64,000 bases of DNA. It comes from Trichococcus sp049684335. GTDB lineage: Bacteria; Bacillota; Bacilli; Lactobacillales; Aerococcaceae. The DNA lies in assembly GCF_049684335.1 (NCBI RefSeq), contig NZ_JBAVFV010000061.1, positions 62,001 to 126,000 of the forward strand. Direction: 5' to 3'. A program made the translations under genes and the position numbers. The notes under the pieces were generated by a model. It had not been told where the DNA came from and searched no databases. It was given only the letters and a program-made list of their open reading frames with translations. This document shows positions 42,911 through 51,871 of this stretch, piece after piece. The first letter of the stretch is position 1; each line of letters opens with the position of its first letter.

Positions 42911-43696
42911 TCAAATCGCTTTGACTGCCCCGCCATCCACATAAAGTGTGCTGCCGGTGATGTACGTATTAGCCTCGGAAAGAAGGAAAACGACGGCTTT
43001 CGCGAATTCTTCCGGTGTACCGTAGCGGCCCAAGGGAATGCCTGCAATCGCAGCTTTGTCGACTTCCGCCAATGGCAACTCTTTCGCTTTGGCGTTCGCT
43101 TCATTCAGATATTTCAGACGATCAGTTTCAATTTTCCCCGGCGCAACGACATTCACGAGAATGTTATCGGGCGCCAATTCATCGGCAAGCGTCTTGCTCA
43201 AGCCGACGATGCCGTTTCGGAACGTATTGGAAAGCACCAGATTCGGCAACGGTGTCTTCACCGAAATCGAAGCGATATTGACGATGCGTCCGCCCTCTTT
43301 GCGCAGATCGGGCAGCACTTCACGGATGATCCGGATGTAGCTCAGCAAGTTCAATTCGAAAGCCTGTTGCCATGCCTCATCGGAGAAGGAATCGAATTTC
43401 CCGCTCGGCGGACCGCCTGCATTGTTCAACAAGATATCGATTTTCCCGAACACTTCATGCGTTCTTGCTACCAGCTTCTGGATATCCTCGTTTTTGGTGA
43501 TGTCGCAAGGGAAATATGCGACTTTTCCGCCATGCAATGCTTCCAGCTCTTCCTTCACTTCAGCCAATTTGTCTTCGCTTCTGCTCGTGAGCATGACGTG
43601 CGCGCCTTCTTTGACGAGTTCCTTCGCCACCGCTTTGCCCAAACCTTGGCTTGAAGCGATGACCAATGCCACTTTGTTCGTTAACCCCAGATCCAT
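42911..43696 (-). CDS. SDR-family protein lacking the usual Tyr-Lys pair
   Basis: A 261-residue SDR-fold protein with a changed cofactor motif (IASSQGLG in place of TGxxxGIG), an intact NNAGG and a serine in NIASIS. Where YxxxK is expected it has SNTFR (LSNTFRNGIVGLSK), so Tyr is replaced by Ser and Lys by Arg. A subfamily of FabG-like proteins with this SNxxR pattern exists, but its activity is not something I can state. It keeps GSTLYVDGG at the C-terminus. ATG 43696 has GGAGGAGG upstream. Confidence 0.82.
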   Translation of the reverse strand: MDLGLTNKVALVIASSQGLGKAVAKELVKEGAHVMLTSRSEDKLAEVKEELEALHGGKVAYFPCDITKNEDIQKLVARTHEVFGKIDILLNNAGGPPSGKFDSFSDEAWQQAFELNLLSYIRIIREVLPDLRKEGGRIVNIASISVKTPLPNLVLSNTFRNGIVGLSKTLADELAPDNILVNVVAPGKIETDRLKYLNEANAKAKELPLAEVDKAAIAGIPLGRYGTPEEFAKAVVFLLSEANTYITGSTLYVDGGAVKAI

Positions 43697-43917
43697 TTCG
43701 GTTCCTCCTCCAACTGCTATTTATTATCCTGACCTCTTACCCATACTATATCCCAAAAGCGTCCACATCACTAGCATTTCACTCGCTCCGCTGCATTTGT
43801 CCCTGCTCGCCTCCAGTATAGTCTGTTATAATGGAAGATGAACTTATTTGCTTTACCGATAAGATACGCGCAACTTTTTTATTACAAAATACTAACTGAT
43901 GGACAGGAGACTTTCCC

Positions 43918-45051
43918 ATGCGAATACTGCATACGGCTGATTGGCATCTCGGCAAAATCGTCAATGATTTTTCCATGCTGGACGATCAGACCCATTACTT
44001 GATGAACCTGATTGAAACACTCAAAGAAAAAGATATCGATGCGATCATCATGGCAGGAGACCTTTACGACCGCGCTTTGCCGCCGAAAGAAGCGGTGGCG
44101 CTGGCCAACCGTACGCTGACCCGGATGGTGAAGGAATTGGGCGTGCCTGTGTTTGTCATCGCTGGCAACCACGACAGCAACGAGCGGATCGAATATGCCG
44201 CCGATCTTCTGGCCGAGAGCGGCCTCTACATAGAAGGAACCATGAAGAAAGAGGCCATCCGAAAAGTTGCTTTCCAGGGAACCAATTTCTATCTGCTGCC
44301 CTTTGCGGATCATGTCTACGTCCGCGAAACGCTTCAGGACGACACCATCAAAAATATGGAGGATGCCGTTCGTGCGCAGTTGGCGACCGTCAAAGCAATG
44401 ATGAACCCGGATGAAGTGAACATCCTGATTGCGCATGGCTATGTGATCCAGGCCGGAAACGACACGAGCGAGCCATCCGATTCCGAACGGCCGCTCAGCA
44501 TCGGCACTGCCGAATACGTGGATGTGGCGCTGTTCGAGGATTTTGATTACGTCGCTCTGGGGCATCTGCATAAAGCCCAGAAAGTCAAAAGCGACAAAGT
44601 CCGCTACAGCGGCTCAATCCTGAAGTATTCCAAATCGGAAACCCCGCATCAAAAGCAGACGAGTATCGTAACGATAGAAAAAGGCAAATTGGAGATCGAA
44701 CCGCTCCGCATCAAGCCTTTGCGCGATATGCGCACGATCAGAAGCACGTTTTCTGAGTTGATGAACGGCCAATCCGACGATTATCTTTTTTTTGAACTGG
44801 AGGATACGGAATATGTGCTGGATGCGATGAACCAATTGCGCCGTCGCTATCCGCAGGCGATGGGCCTAGAATACGTCAGCCGGAGAGAGGTTGAATCTGT
44901 AGCCCTGCAGCATAACCGGGAGGATCTCCAACAGCTGTCGTACCCGGACCTGTTCAAGGACTTTTATGAGCAATACCGCGCCATAGAATTGGATGAATCC
45001 GGTCAAAAAATCGTTGCGGATGTCTTTGCCGCTTTGGGAAGGAAAGATTAG
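43918..45051 (+). CDS. sbcD: SbcD, nuclease subunit of the SbcCD (Mre11-Rad50-like) complex
   Basis: A 377-residue metallophosphoesterase. The five motifs are present: LHTADWHLGK, MAGDLYDR, IAGNHDS, LIAHGYV and VALGHLHKAQ. With SbcC it cuts DNA hairpins and trims ends. Its stop codon is directly followed by the sbcC ATG. ATG 43918 follows AGGAGAC. Confidence 0.95.
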   Translation: MRILHTADWHLGKIVNDFSMLDDQTHYLMNLIETLKEKDIDAIIMAGDLYDRALPPKEAVALANRTLTRMVKELGVPVFVIAGNHDSNERIEYAADLLAESGLYIEGTMKKEAIRKVAFQGTNFYLLPFADHVYVRETLQDDTIKNMEDAVRAQLATVKAMMNPDEVNILIAHGYVIQAGNDTSEPSDSERPLSIGTAEYVDVALFEDFDYVALGHLHKAQKVKSDKVRYSGSILKYSKSETPHQKQTSIVTIEKGKLEIEPLRIKPLRDMRTIRSTFSELMNGQSDDYLFFELEDTEYVLDAMNQLRRRYPQAMGLEYVSRREVESVALQHNREDLQQLSYPDLFKDFYEQYRAIELDESGQKIVADVFAALGRKD

Positions 45052-48000
45052 ATGAGACCCTTAAGATTAGAAGTGAGTGCCTTCGGGCCATACAAAGAAA
45101 AGATCGTCTTGGACTTCACGCAATTTCAGAACCAGACGCTGTTCTTGGTGAGCGGGCCTACGGGTGCCGGCAAAACCACAATTTTTGATGCTATAGCCTA
45201 CGCGCTTTACGATGTTGCCAGCGGCAGTAGCCGGGAAAAGGACACATTCAAGTCCCAGTTCGCAACGGAGGAGTCGGTCTGCTATGTCGATCTGGAGTTC
45301 GAATACAACGGAAAGACCTATCGTGTCAGACGATCCCCTGCCCAGACGGGTCCCGGCAAGAGCGGAAAAATCATAGATTTGAAAGCTGATGTGGCCTTCT
45401 ATCACGACGGCACTGTGACGACGAAAGCGCGCGATGCCAATGCGGAAATAGAACAGCTGCTTTCCTTGAACTATGAACAGTTCAAGCAGATTGTCATGTT
45501 GCCGCAGGGAGAATTCAAGAAACTGCTTGAATCGAACAGCAACGAAAAAGAAACCATCTTCCGGAACATCTTTGGTACCGAAATCCTGAAAAATTTCCAG
45601 GAGCAACTGAAAGAGAAAGCCAAAGCGCTCCAGACCCAAGCGACTTCCGCCCAGGATTCCCTGCAGACGGCCTATTCCTTTGCCTCCGGAATAAACGATG
45701 ACGCCCTGCAGGAAATACTCATCTTGCAGGACACCGAGCGCATTCTAGTTCGGATCACGGAACTATTGGGGACGCTCGAAGAAGAACGTACTGCCAAAGA
45801 ACTGCAGCTCTTGGCCCTGCGTTCACAAAGCCAATCCGCTTCCGATACCATCAAATTGCTGGAAGATATCGCACAGCTGGAGGCAAGGTTGAAAGTTCTT
45901 GAGGAAGAGGAATCGTCTATCCTCGGATGGAAACAGCAATTGGAACGCCATGAACAAGCCGTCAAAGCTGAGGAAAAAAGATTGCTGTGCATTGCAGCAT
46001 CCACAAATCAGGCCGCAAAGCAGGAACAAGCAAAACAAAATGACGGTCTCCTCGATCAATTGAATCAAGTTTCACGCGCTAAAAAACCAGCGTTCGAAGC
46101 AGCTGAACGTGCGATTTCACTGATCCCAGGCTTGCGTGAGCAAGTCGACGCCGCAAAGGAACAGGAAAAACAGTTTGTCACGTTGGCTAAGAAAGAGAAA
46201 GAGCTGGCCGGTTGCCAAAAAGCCTACAGCGACGCCAATAAAGAACTGAATAAATACGCGGAACTCAAGCAAGCACAAAAAGAAAAACAGGAGCAGTGCC
46301 AACAGAAGATTGCGGCGGTGAAGCAAGCACAAAAGGATGCCACCATCCTTCAAGAACAATTGAGTACCTGCAGAATGAACGTGCAGCAATCCGAGCAGCT
46401 CCACAAAAGGATCGTCCAAACCGAAAAATTGTTGACTAAACAACTTGAAAAAGGCGAGCGATTCCTGATTCTGGAAAAAGAATACATGATGATCAATCAA
46501 GCGTTCCAGGATGAAACACTTCTCTACAACCGCAACATCGCCGGCATCTTAGCCGAACAGTTGGTTGGAGGAGAAGCTTGTCTTGTCTGCGGTTCAACAG
46601 ACCATCCCTCACCCGCGCAAAAAACAGCGGAGACACTCTCAGATCAGGATCGGGAGTTGCTGGAGAAAAAACGGAATCAGGCCTATATGGATTACCAGCA
46701 AGGAACTGCCGAACTTTCCGGAATCCGAAAACAACTGACTGACCTCTTCGCTGAATTCGCTGTTCCGGCTGAAACTTTCGAAAGCTTTAAGCACGAACAG
46801 AAAGAAAAACACGATACAGAGATCGTGTCAGAAAAAATATTCCTTTTGGAAATGAAAAATCTTCAGAAAGTAATTGATGAAGAAGAGGCCCTCGTCAAAG
46901 AACAAAGCGACATCGAAGCGAAACTGCAGGCGATCGACAAAAATTGCTTTTCCCTCCAGCAAACGCTGTTCTTGAACGAAACCCTTTCCAGGGATCTGTT
47001 GGTCGAAATCAACCAAGATAAACATGTTTTAGGCGACAAGGACCTCGCAATCGTGCAAAAAGAGATCCTGCAGCTTAACGAAAAGATTGAAACTTGTACA
47101 AACGATTACAACAAACTGAATAAAGAGCTGTCAGAACTCGAAAAACAGATAGCAGTCTGTCTAGCCAACCGGATCACCTACGCAGCACAGGTAGAGGAAG
47201 CCACCACTGCATCGTTGACTGCTGAAACGTTATACGCGACCGTTCTGGCTGCTTACGGTCTGAAAGAACCTTTCAACCAGCTGATTTTAGATGAGTCATT
47301 GTGCTTGGACATCCAGAAACGAATCCGCAGTCATGAAGACAACCTCAATGTCACTGTGACCCGTTTGCGCGATCAACGTAAAGCCGCAGCCGAGTTGGAG
47401 CCGGATCAGACCATCGCTGCCTGCTCTGATCAAAAATTGCTTCTGGATAATGCGATACGCGATTTGGAAGATCAAAAAGATCAGCTCGCAGGCGACATCC
47501 AAATGCTCAAAAAAGCGGTCCAAGAAATCGCCGCAATCTACAAAAAGCAGCAGCGAATCATTGCCGATTACCAAAAATACAAGACATTGTCTGATATCGC
47601 CAATGGCACCAAAGAAACCGACTATATTTCCTTTGAACGCTATGTACTGGCGATCTATTATGAAGAAATCATCGAAGCCGCCAACCTGCGCTTCCAACAG
47701 ATGACGAACAACCGCTATCTGTTGTTGCGGAAGGAAGATAAAGGCAAAGGATCCGGAGCCAAGGGTCTGGACCTGGATGTATTCGACCATTACACCGGCC
47801 AAACCCGCAGCGTCAAAACGTTATCGGGTGGCGAAAGCTTCAAGGCATCCCTTGCGCTTGCCCTTGGTCTCAGCGATGTGATGCAGAGCCGCAGCGGTGG
47901 CATCCAGATCGATACGCTGTTCATCGATGAAGGATTCGGTTCGCTGGATCCCGAATCATTGGATTCCGCAATCGAAGCGCTGTTCTCCCTGAACAGCAGT

Positions 48001-48111
48001 GGCCGCTTGGTCGGGATCATTTCGCACGTCGAGGAATTGAAGACGCGGATACCAGTCCATATCGAAGTCGACCGCACAGCGGAAGGAAGCACCGCAAAAA
48101 TTATAATCTAG
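45052..48111 (+). CDS. sbcC: SbcC, SMC-like ATPase subunit of SbcCD
   Basis: A 1019-residue Rad50-type protein. Walker A GPTGAGKTTIF is near residue 36, followed by the Q-loop (MLPQGEFKKLL). Long coiled coils (about 180-500 and 540-860) flank the zinc-hook CLVC near residue 509. The C-terminal head has the signature LSGGESFKASLALALG near 925 and Walker B LFIDEGFGSLD. Length and layout are normal for Firmicutes. Confidence 0.96.
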   Translation: MRPLRLEVSAFGPYKEKIVLDFTQFQNQTLFLVSGPTGAGKTTIFDAIAYALYDVASGSSREKDTFKSQFATEESVCYVDLEFEYNGKTYRVRRSPAQTGPGKSGKIIDLKADVAFYHDGTVTTKARDANAEIEQLLSLNYEQFKQIVMLPQGEFKKLLESNSNEKETIFRNIFGTEILKNFQEQLKEKAKALQTQATSAQDSLQTAYSFASGINDDALQEILILQDTERILVRITELLGTLEEERTAKELQLLALRSQSQSASDTIKLLEDIAQLEARLKVLEEEESSILGWKQQLERHEQAVKAEEKRLLCIAASTNQAAKQEQAKQNDGLLDQLNQVSRAKKPAFEAAERAISLIPGLREQVDAAKEQEKQFVTLAKKEKELAGCQKAYSDANKELNKYAELKQAQKEKQEQCQQKIAAVKQAQKDATILQEQLSTCRMNVQQSEQLHKRIVQTEKLLTKQLEKGERFLILEKEYMMINQAFQDETLLYNRNIAGILAEQLVGGEACLVCGSTDHPSPAQKTAETLSDQDRELLEKKRNQAYMDYQQGTAELSGIRKQLTDLFAEFAVPAETFESFKHEQKEKHDTEIVSEKIFLLEMKNLQKVIDEEEALVKEQSDIEAKLQAIDKNCFSLQQTLFLNETLSRDLLVEINQDKHVLGDKDLAIVQKEILQLNEKIETCTNDYNKLNKELSELEKQIAVCLANRITYAAQVEEATTASLTAETLYATVLAAYGLKEPFNQLILDESLCLDIQKRIRSHEDNLNVTVTRLRDQRKAAAELEPDQTIAACSDQKLLLDNAIRDLEDQKDQLAGDIQMLKKAVQEIAAIYKKQQRIIADYQKYKTLSDIANGTKETDYISFERYVLAIYYEEIIEAANLRFQQMTNNRYLLLRKEDKGKGSGAKGLDLDVFDHYTGQTRSVKTLSGGESFKASLALALGLSDVMQSRSGGIQIDTLFIDEGFGSLDPESLDSAIEALFSLNSSGRLVGIISHVEELKTRIPVHIEVDRTAEGSTAKIII

Positions 48112-48118
48112 ACAAAGG

Positions 48119-48157
48119 AAAGTCCAGCTACATTTACGTAACTGGACTTTTTTTGCG
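48119..48157 (+). terminator. Terminator after sbcC
   Basis: AAAGTCCAG pairs with CTGGACTTT, with a short TA/TA extension inside, followed by a T run. Confidence 0.88.
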
Positions 48158-48188
48158 TCTCCTGATTCGTTGGGTCAAAAGCGTCTGA

Positions 48189-48602
48189 TCAATTTTCCCT
48201 TACAATTAATACATCACACGGCGCATGTTTGATGACATGATTCGTCACCGAACCGACCACCAATTTTGCGATGGTGCCCTTACCAGTTGCACCCATAACA
48301 ATCAAATCACAATTCCATTCTTCCACAAGCGTCTTCGCGATCATTTCCTTAGGGTTGCCTGTGCGCATTTCCTTATGCACCGCGACCCCGTTTGCCCGCG
48401 CGTATCTGTCCAATTCATCAAATAAAGAGTCCTTGTCTTTCTGCAGTTGTGCGGCTTCTTCGGCATTGTCCTGTTTATCCAGTATCGCAATAAGATAAAG
48501 CGCTGCATCGTTCCTTTCAGCGATATGGACCGCTTGTTTGAACGCCTTGATTGAAGCCTCCGATCCGTCCACCGGAATCAATATGTTTTTATAATGATTC
48601 AT
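48189..48602 (-). CDS. Universal stress protein (UspA family)
   Basis: A 137-residue UspA-domain protein of the ATP-binding type: ILIPVDGSEASIKAF at the start and the nucleotide loop GATGKGTIAKLVVGSVTNHVIKHAPCDVLIV-type segment (G2xG9xGS/T) at the end. Usual length for a single-domain Usp. ATG 48602 has AAAGGAGTG upstream. Its partner or stress signal cannot be read from the context. Confidence 0.92.
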   Translation of the reverse strand: MNHYKNILIPVDGSEASIKAFKQAVHIAERNDAALYLIAILDKQDNAEEAAQLQKDKDSLFDELDRYARANGVAVHKEMRTGNPKEMIAKTLVEEWNCDLIVMGATGKGTIAKLVVGSVTNHVIKHAPCDVLIVREN

Positions 48603-48713
48603 TCAATCTCACTCCTTTGGAATAATCAACCAGAAAACGCTTTCCTTAATCTTATTTTACTATACTTACGAAAGAAACAAAAGACTAGCCACCATTCGGT
48701 TGATAAATTTATA

Positions 48714-48750
48714 AACCAAAAAGAGCCTGGGTGGCAGGCTCTTTTTGGTT
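48714..48750. terminator. Perfect 16-bp bidirectional terminator
   Basis: AACCAAAAAGAGCCTG pairs perfectly with CAGGCTCTTTTTGGTT around a five-base loop. It ends the HTH-PfkB gene on the minus strand. Confidence 0.88.
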
Positions 48751-48820
48751 GTTTCTTACTCCAATTAAAATCATCTTATTGGACTATTGATTTTCTCTGC
48801 AATCATTAGATCTTATCTGA

Positions 48821-49951
48821 CTAAATTTCTCTGCTTTCCAACTTACCGATTTCTTTGACATCTTTACGCAATACTGCCTGGGAAAGGTTCGGGCGCACTT
48901 TATAGGCCGATTTTGATGACATGACGGCGTTCACCAAGCCCGTCTGGATCATTTCCGTAATATCATCAGTCCTCAAGTAGGAATAAACGATTCCGGCACA
49001 AAGCGCTTCGTTCGTCCCCCAGATATAGGTATCGCTATCTTTGTCGCTGTTCTTGAGGTCGTAGACGTGCATGCCGTATTTTTCGCTGGCATAGCCGACG
49101 CACTGACTGTTTCTGGTGATGATGACATGTTGAACGCCTTTGTCCATCCAAAGCTGCAAAGCTTCACGCAAGGATGCATCATCCTTGATTTCGATCCCGA
49201 AGTGTTTCTCGGTTTCGTCATGTTTGGTGATGAGCAGTTTCAATCCTTTTAGATTTTCCGGGATATTATAAAGCTTTAGCAAGGATGCGCTGACTAGTGC
49301 GACTGGAATGTTGTACTTCGCTCCGATTTCAAGTAAGTGCTCCACGCTTTCTTTCGGACAATTCGAATCGATAATGATCGACTTCGCCCGCTTCAGAGTC
49401 GCCAGATGTTTCAACAACCACTTTGGTTGCATGTATTCGTAGATATCCATCTCTGCCAATCCGATGATCATCTTTCCTGATTCGTCGATGACTTCCATAA
49501 AGGTTCCTGTAGAAAAGCCCGGGACCATTTCAACTTCGGACGTCTTCATCAATGGGCGCATGGATTCTTCGATCGTATGCCATTCTGCATCGTCACCGAC
49601 TAAAGATAGCATGACGACATCTTCCTGCAGCCTACCTAGATTCTCAGCGACACTGAGAGCAACCCCTCCGATTGATGTCTGTGAGGTGACATTGTTCGAT
49701 TGTCCATGAACAAGGCCCCCTTCCACAAAATAGCGGCGATCGATGCAGGCAGCGCCGATGCAGACGATTGGTCGCGTGTCATTGATGACATAGGCTTTCC
49801 CCAAAAGGTATCCCCGTCTCACTAAGCCGGAAATGATGTTTGCCACCGCGGGACGTGACAGGCCAATCTTTGTAGCTAAATCTTGCTGCGAAATGAAAGG
49901 ATTTTCCTTTATGTAGCTCAGTATTTTTGATTCTTTTTCGTTTAAAGCCAT
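48821..49951 (-). CDS. HTH-PfkB protein with an altered catalytic motif (pseudouridine-kinase-like)
   Basis: A 376-residue protein with an N-terminal winged helix (about 1-55, SQQDLATKIGLSRPAVANIISGL) and a PfkB/ribokinase fold (about 60-370). This is the layout of YeiC/PsuK-type pseudouridine kinases. The N-terminal sugar-site motif SIGGVALSVAENLGRL is close to normal. The catalytic GAGD motif, however, reads WGTNEALCAG, so the base Asp is replaced by Glu and two glycines are changed. No psuG or nucleoside transporter is adjacent. It may be a low-activity kinase or a sugar-sensing regulator (inference). Confidence 0.82.
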   Translation of the reverse strand: MALNEKESKILSYIKENPFISQQDLATKIGLSRPAVANIISGLVRRGYLLGKAYVINDTRPIVCIGAACIDRRYFVEGGLVHGQSNNVTSQTSIGGVALSVAENLGRLQEDVVMLSLVGDDAEWHTIEESMRPLMKTSEVEMVPGFSTGTFMEVIDESGKMIIGLAEMDIYEYMQPKWLLKHLATLKRAKSIIIDSNCPKESVEHLLEIGAKYNIPVALVSASLLKLYNIPENLKGLKLLITKHDETEKHFGIEIKDDASLREALQLWMDKGVQHVIITRNSQCVGYASEKYGMHVYDLKNSDKDSDTYIWGTNEALCAGIVYSYLRTDDITEMIQTGLVNAVMSSKSAYKVRPNLSQAVLRKDVKEIGKLESREI

Positions 49952-50115
49952 GTTTCAATTCCCCTTACTCTATAAAAACTCGGCGACGCCGAACTTATTC
50001 TTTTAGCAACATTTTATGCTCCTAAAGGTATAGTATATAACCAATGGGCGCCATTTCCAAACGAACACGGCACATTGTAACCTTTTTTTAATGCGTTTGC
50101 ATCATTCGGGGTTGT

Positions 50116-50144
50116 TTTATTACCGTTCAAAGCTGTGCTATAAT
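50116..50144 (+). promoter_or_regulatory. Promoter of the HAD phosphatase gene
   Basis: Extended -10 TGCTATAAT with a consensus TATAAT at 50139-50144 and a poor -35 (TTTATT) 17 bp upstream. Confidence 0.6.
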
Positions 50145-50174
50145 GACAGGAACTATTTCAAGGGAGCTGTTTAT

Positions 50175-50798
50175 ATGATACATTCATTTATTTTTGATGT
50201 CGACGGTACAATTGTGGATACCGAATATTCCATCTTCAAAGGTCTGGATGATGTCCTTCAGGAACACGCCGGCCGACCTGCAACACAGGAAGACATGCGT
50301 ACGATCTTCGGCATACCGGGCATGGAAGGCCTGCAGTTATTGGGCTTCACACCTGAAGAAGCTGCCGATCTGCATCCGAAGTGGAGTGTACAGTCGAAAA
50401 CATATGCGGATAGCGTAAGTATCTTTGCTGGAATGGAAGATACGCTGCGTCATTTGAAGGAAAACAATCATCTGCTGGGCATTGTCACCTCCAAAACAAA
50501 AGAGAGTTACGAGCTGAATATCACACCCTACGGTTTGGATGATTATTTTGACGTCATCATCACATCCAGCGATACCGAAGAACATAAGCCTTCCGGGCAA
50601 CCTTTAACGGAATGCCTGCGGAGATTGGGCATTGCCGAGAATGAAGCCATCTACATCGGGGATTCCATTTACGACAACCAATGCGCACGCAATGCCGCAG
50701 TCGCTTTCGGCTTGGCGGAATGGGGATCGCATACGTCGGAAGGATTCGATGCAGATCACATCTTCAAGACACCGTCGGATATTTTATCGATTTTATAG
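50175..50798 (+). CDS. HAD-family phosphatase (phosphoglycolate-phosphatase-like)
   Basis: A 207-residue HAD subfamily IA hydrolase. Motif I is FDVDGTIVDTE, motif II VTSK, motif III the lysine in EEHKPSGQPL, and motif IV IYIGDSIYDNQCA. A helical C1 cap lies between residues 15 and 80. ATG 50175 has AGGGAG upstream. Related enzymes act on phosphoglycolate, pyrophosphate or sugar phosphates; the substrate is not settled. Confidence 0.88.
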   Translation: MIHSFIFDVDGTIVDTEYSIFKGLDDVLQEHAGRPATQEDMRTIFGIPGMEGLQLLGFTPEEAADLHPKWSVQSKTYADSVSIFAGMEDTLRHLKENNHLLGIVTSKTKESYELNITPYGLDDYFDVIITSSDTEEHKPSGQPLTECLRRLGIAENEAIYIGDSIYDNQCARNAAVAFGLAEWGSHTSEGFDADHIFKTPSDILSIL

Positions 50799-50804
50799 AA
50801 AATC

Positions 50805-50834
50805 AAGGCAACCTGGCCACAGGTTGCTTTTTTT
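50805..50834 (+). terminator. Terminator after the HAD gene
   Basis: GGCAACCT pairs with AGGTTGC(T) around a six-base loop and is followed by seven T residues. Confidence 0.87.
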
Positions 50835-50881
50835 CGTTTTTAGAATGGATCTTTACAGTCCAAAGCTGCCTAATACGGTTC

Positions 50882-51541
50882 TCACCCTGCATCCTCAACG
50901 CGCTTCAGCCTTGCCAGCAATTCATCTGCCGCTTCTTCATTTTTATTATTCATATATAAGGCATGGCTTTCCAGATAGGCATCCCGGGCTCTTTCCAATT
51001 CATTGAGGGTGAAATGATAATCACCCAGCCCACGCATTATGCCGGCCTTACAATCTACATCTTCTGACTTGTCCGCATGCTGTTTTGCCTTGTCGAGATA
51101 AACTTTGCTCTTCATGGGATTCCGTTGCAGCAATGACAACATTGCCGCTTCATGATAGCTTCGCGCTAACCCGCAATAATCGTCTGGGAAATGCGTAAGC
51201 CGGAAAGTAATCTCTTCCTCAGACATCAGAGATGCCAAGTCGTATTCCTCCATGTAACGGGTATTCACCGCCAAGGCATGCAGATACTCGGCTTCCTTCT
51301 CCAGGTCTTTGTTTTTTTTCGCATAAAACAACAGTTCCTCGAGGCATTCTTTGGCTCCAGCAAAATTTTCCTGCGCAGCATAGCACTTGGCCAACTTGTT
51401 TACGACTTTTTGATATTCAGCAGATCTCGGGTCCTCCAATAAATATAAAGCATCAATGTATTTTTTCTCAGCATGAGCATAGTCATTCGCCTGCATCGCA
51501 ATTTCAGCGATTTCAATCAGTTGATGAACTTCCTTATCCAT
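50882..51541 (-). CDS. TPR-repeat protein of unknown function
   Basis: A 219-residue all-helical protein with about four to five degenerate tetratricopeptide-like repeats (AEKKYIDALYLLED, AKECLEELLFYAKK, SKVYLDKAKQHADK, ARDAYLESHALYMN). It has no signal peptide or membrane span, so it is cytoplasmic and probably a protein-protein adaptor. ATG 51541 follows AAGGGGGA. Its promoter overlaps a perfect cre site, so carbon-source control is likely. I cannot name a partner. Confidence 0.75.
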   Translation of the reverse strand: MDKEVHQLIEIAEIAMQANDYAHAEKKYIDALYLLEDPRSAEYQKVVNKLAKCYAAQENFAGAKECLEELLFYAKKNKDLEKEAEYLHALAVNTRYMEEYDLASLMSEEEITFRLTHFPDDYCGLARSYHEAAMLSLLQRNPMKSKVYLDKAKQHADKSEDVDCKAGIMRGLGDYHFTLNELERARDAYLESHALYMNNKNEEAADELLARLKRVEDAG

Positions 51542-51570
51542 AGCGCATCCCCCTTACATCACCAATAAAA

Positions 51571-51584
51571 TGTTATCGCTTTCA
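51571..51584 (-). promoter_or_regulatory. cre site at the start of the TPR gene transcript
   Basis: TGAAAGCGATAACA on the minus strand matches TGWNANCGNTNWCA at all fixed positions. It overlaps the predicted +1, a repressing position. Confidence 0.75.
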
Positions 51585-51589
51585 AATTC

Positions 51590-51618
51590 ATCTTAACACC
51601 ATTCAGTTGGTTTCACAA
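51590..51618 (-). promoter_or_regulatory. Promoter of the TPR gene
   Basis: TTGTGA (51618..51613) and TAAGAT (51595..51590) with a 17-bp spacer on the minus strand. Confidence 0.55.
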
Positions 51619-51732
51619 AAGATAACATCGAAGGGGGGCGCTTGATTGCGACGTGGACAAGGTGGTTATCTTGAACTCACGGTCCCATTATACTCGACAA
51701 TCCGCGGAATCCACCGGCACGCGCACCGAAAT

Positions 51733-51760
51733 AAAAAAGGCGTCCATGCATGAACGCCTT
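51733..51760 (-). terminator. Terminator downstream of the pilus operon
   Basis: AAGGCGT pairs with ACGCCTT, with CATGCATG in the loop and a run of T residues on the minus strand. It lies about 110 bp past the last sortase stop. Confidence 0.8.
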
Positions 51761-51871
51761 CACTAATATTAAACTAACGAAAAATGTTCCAATTTGTCTG
51801 AATTTGATCTATGTGGCCCGTTTCACACATTTTAAAATACCAACACTCATGTGTGTCGGCAAAAAACACCC

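Larger units (their letters stand above)
51542..51871 (-). other. Intergenic region between sortase and TPR genes
   Basis: This 330-bp gap contains, on the minus strand, the terminator of the pilus operon, then about 110 bp without recognisable features, then the TPR gene promoter and cre site. No coding sequence is seen. Confidence 0.6.
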
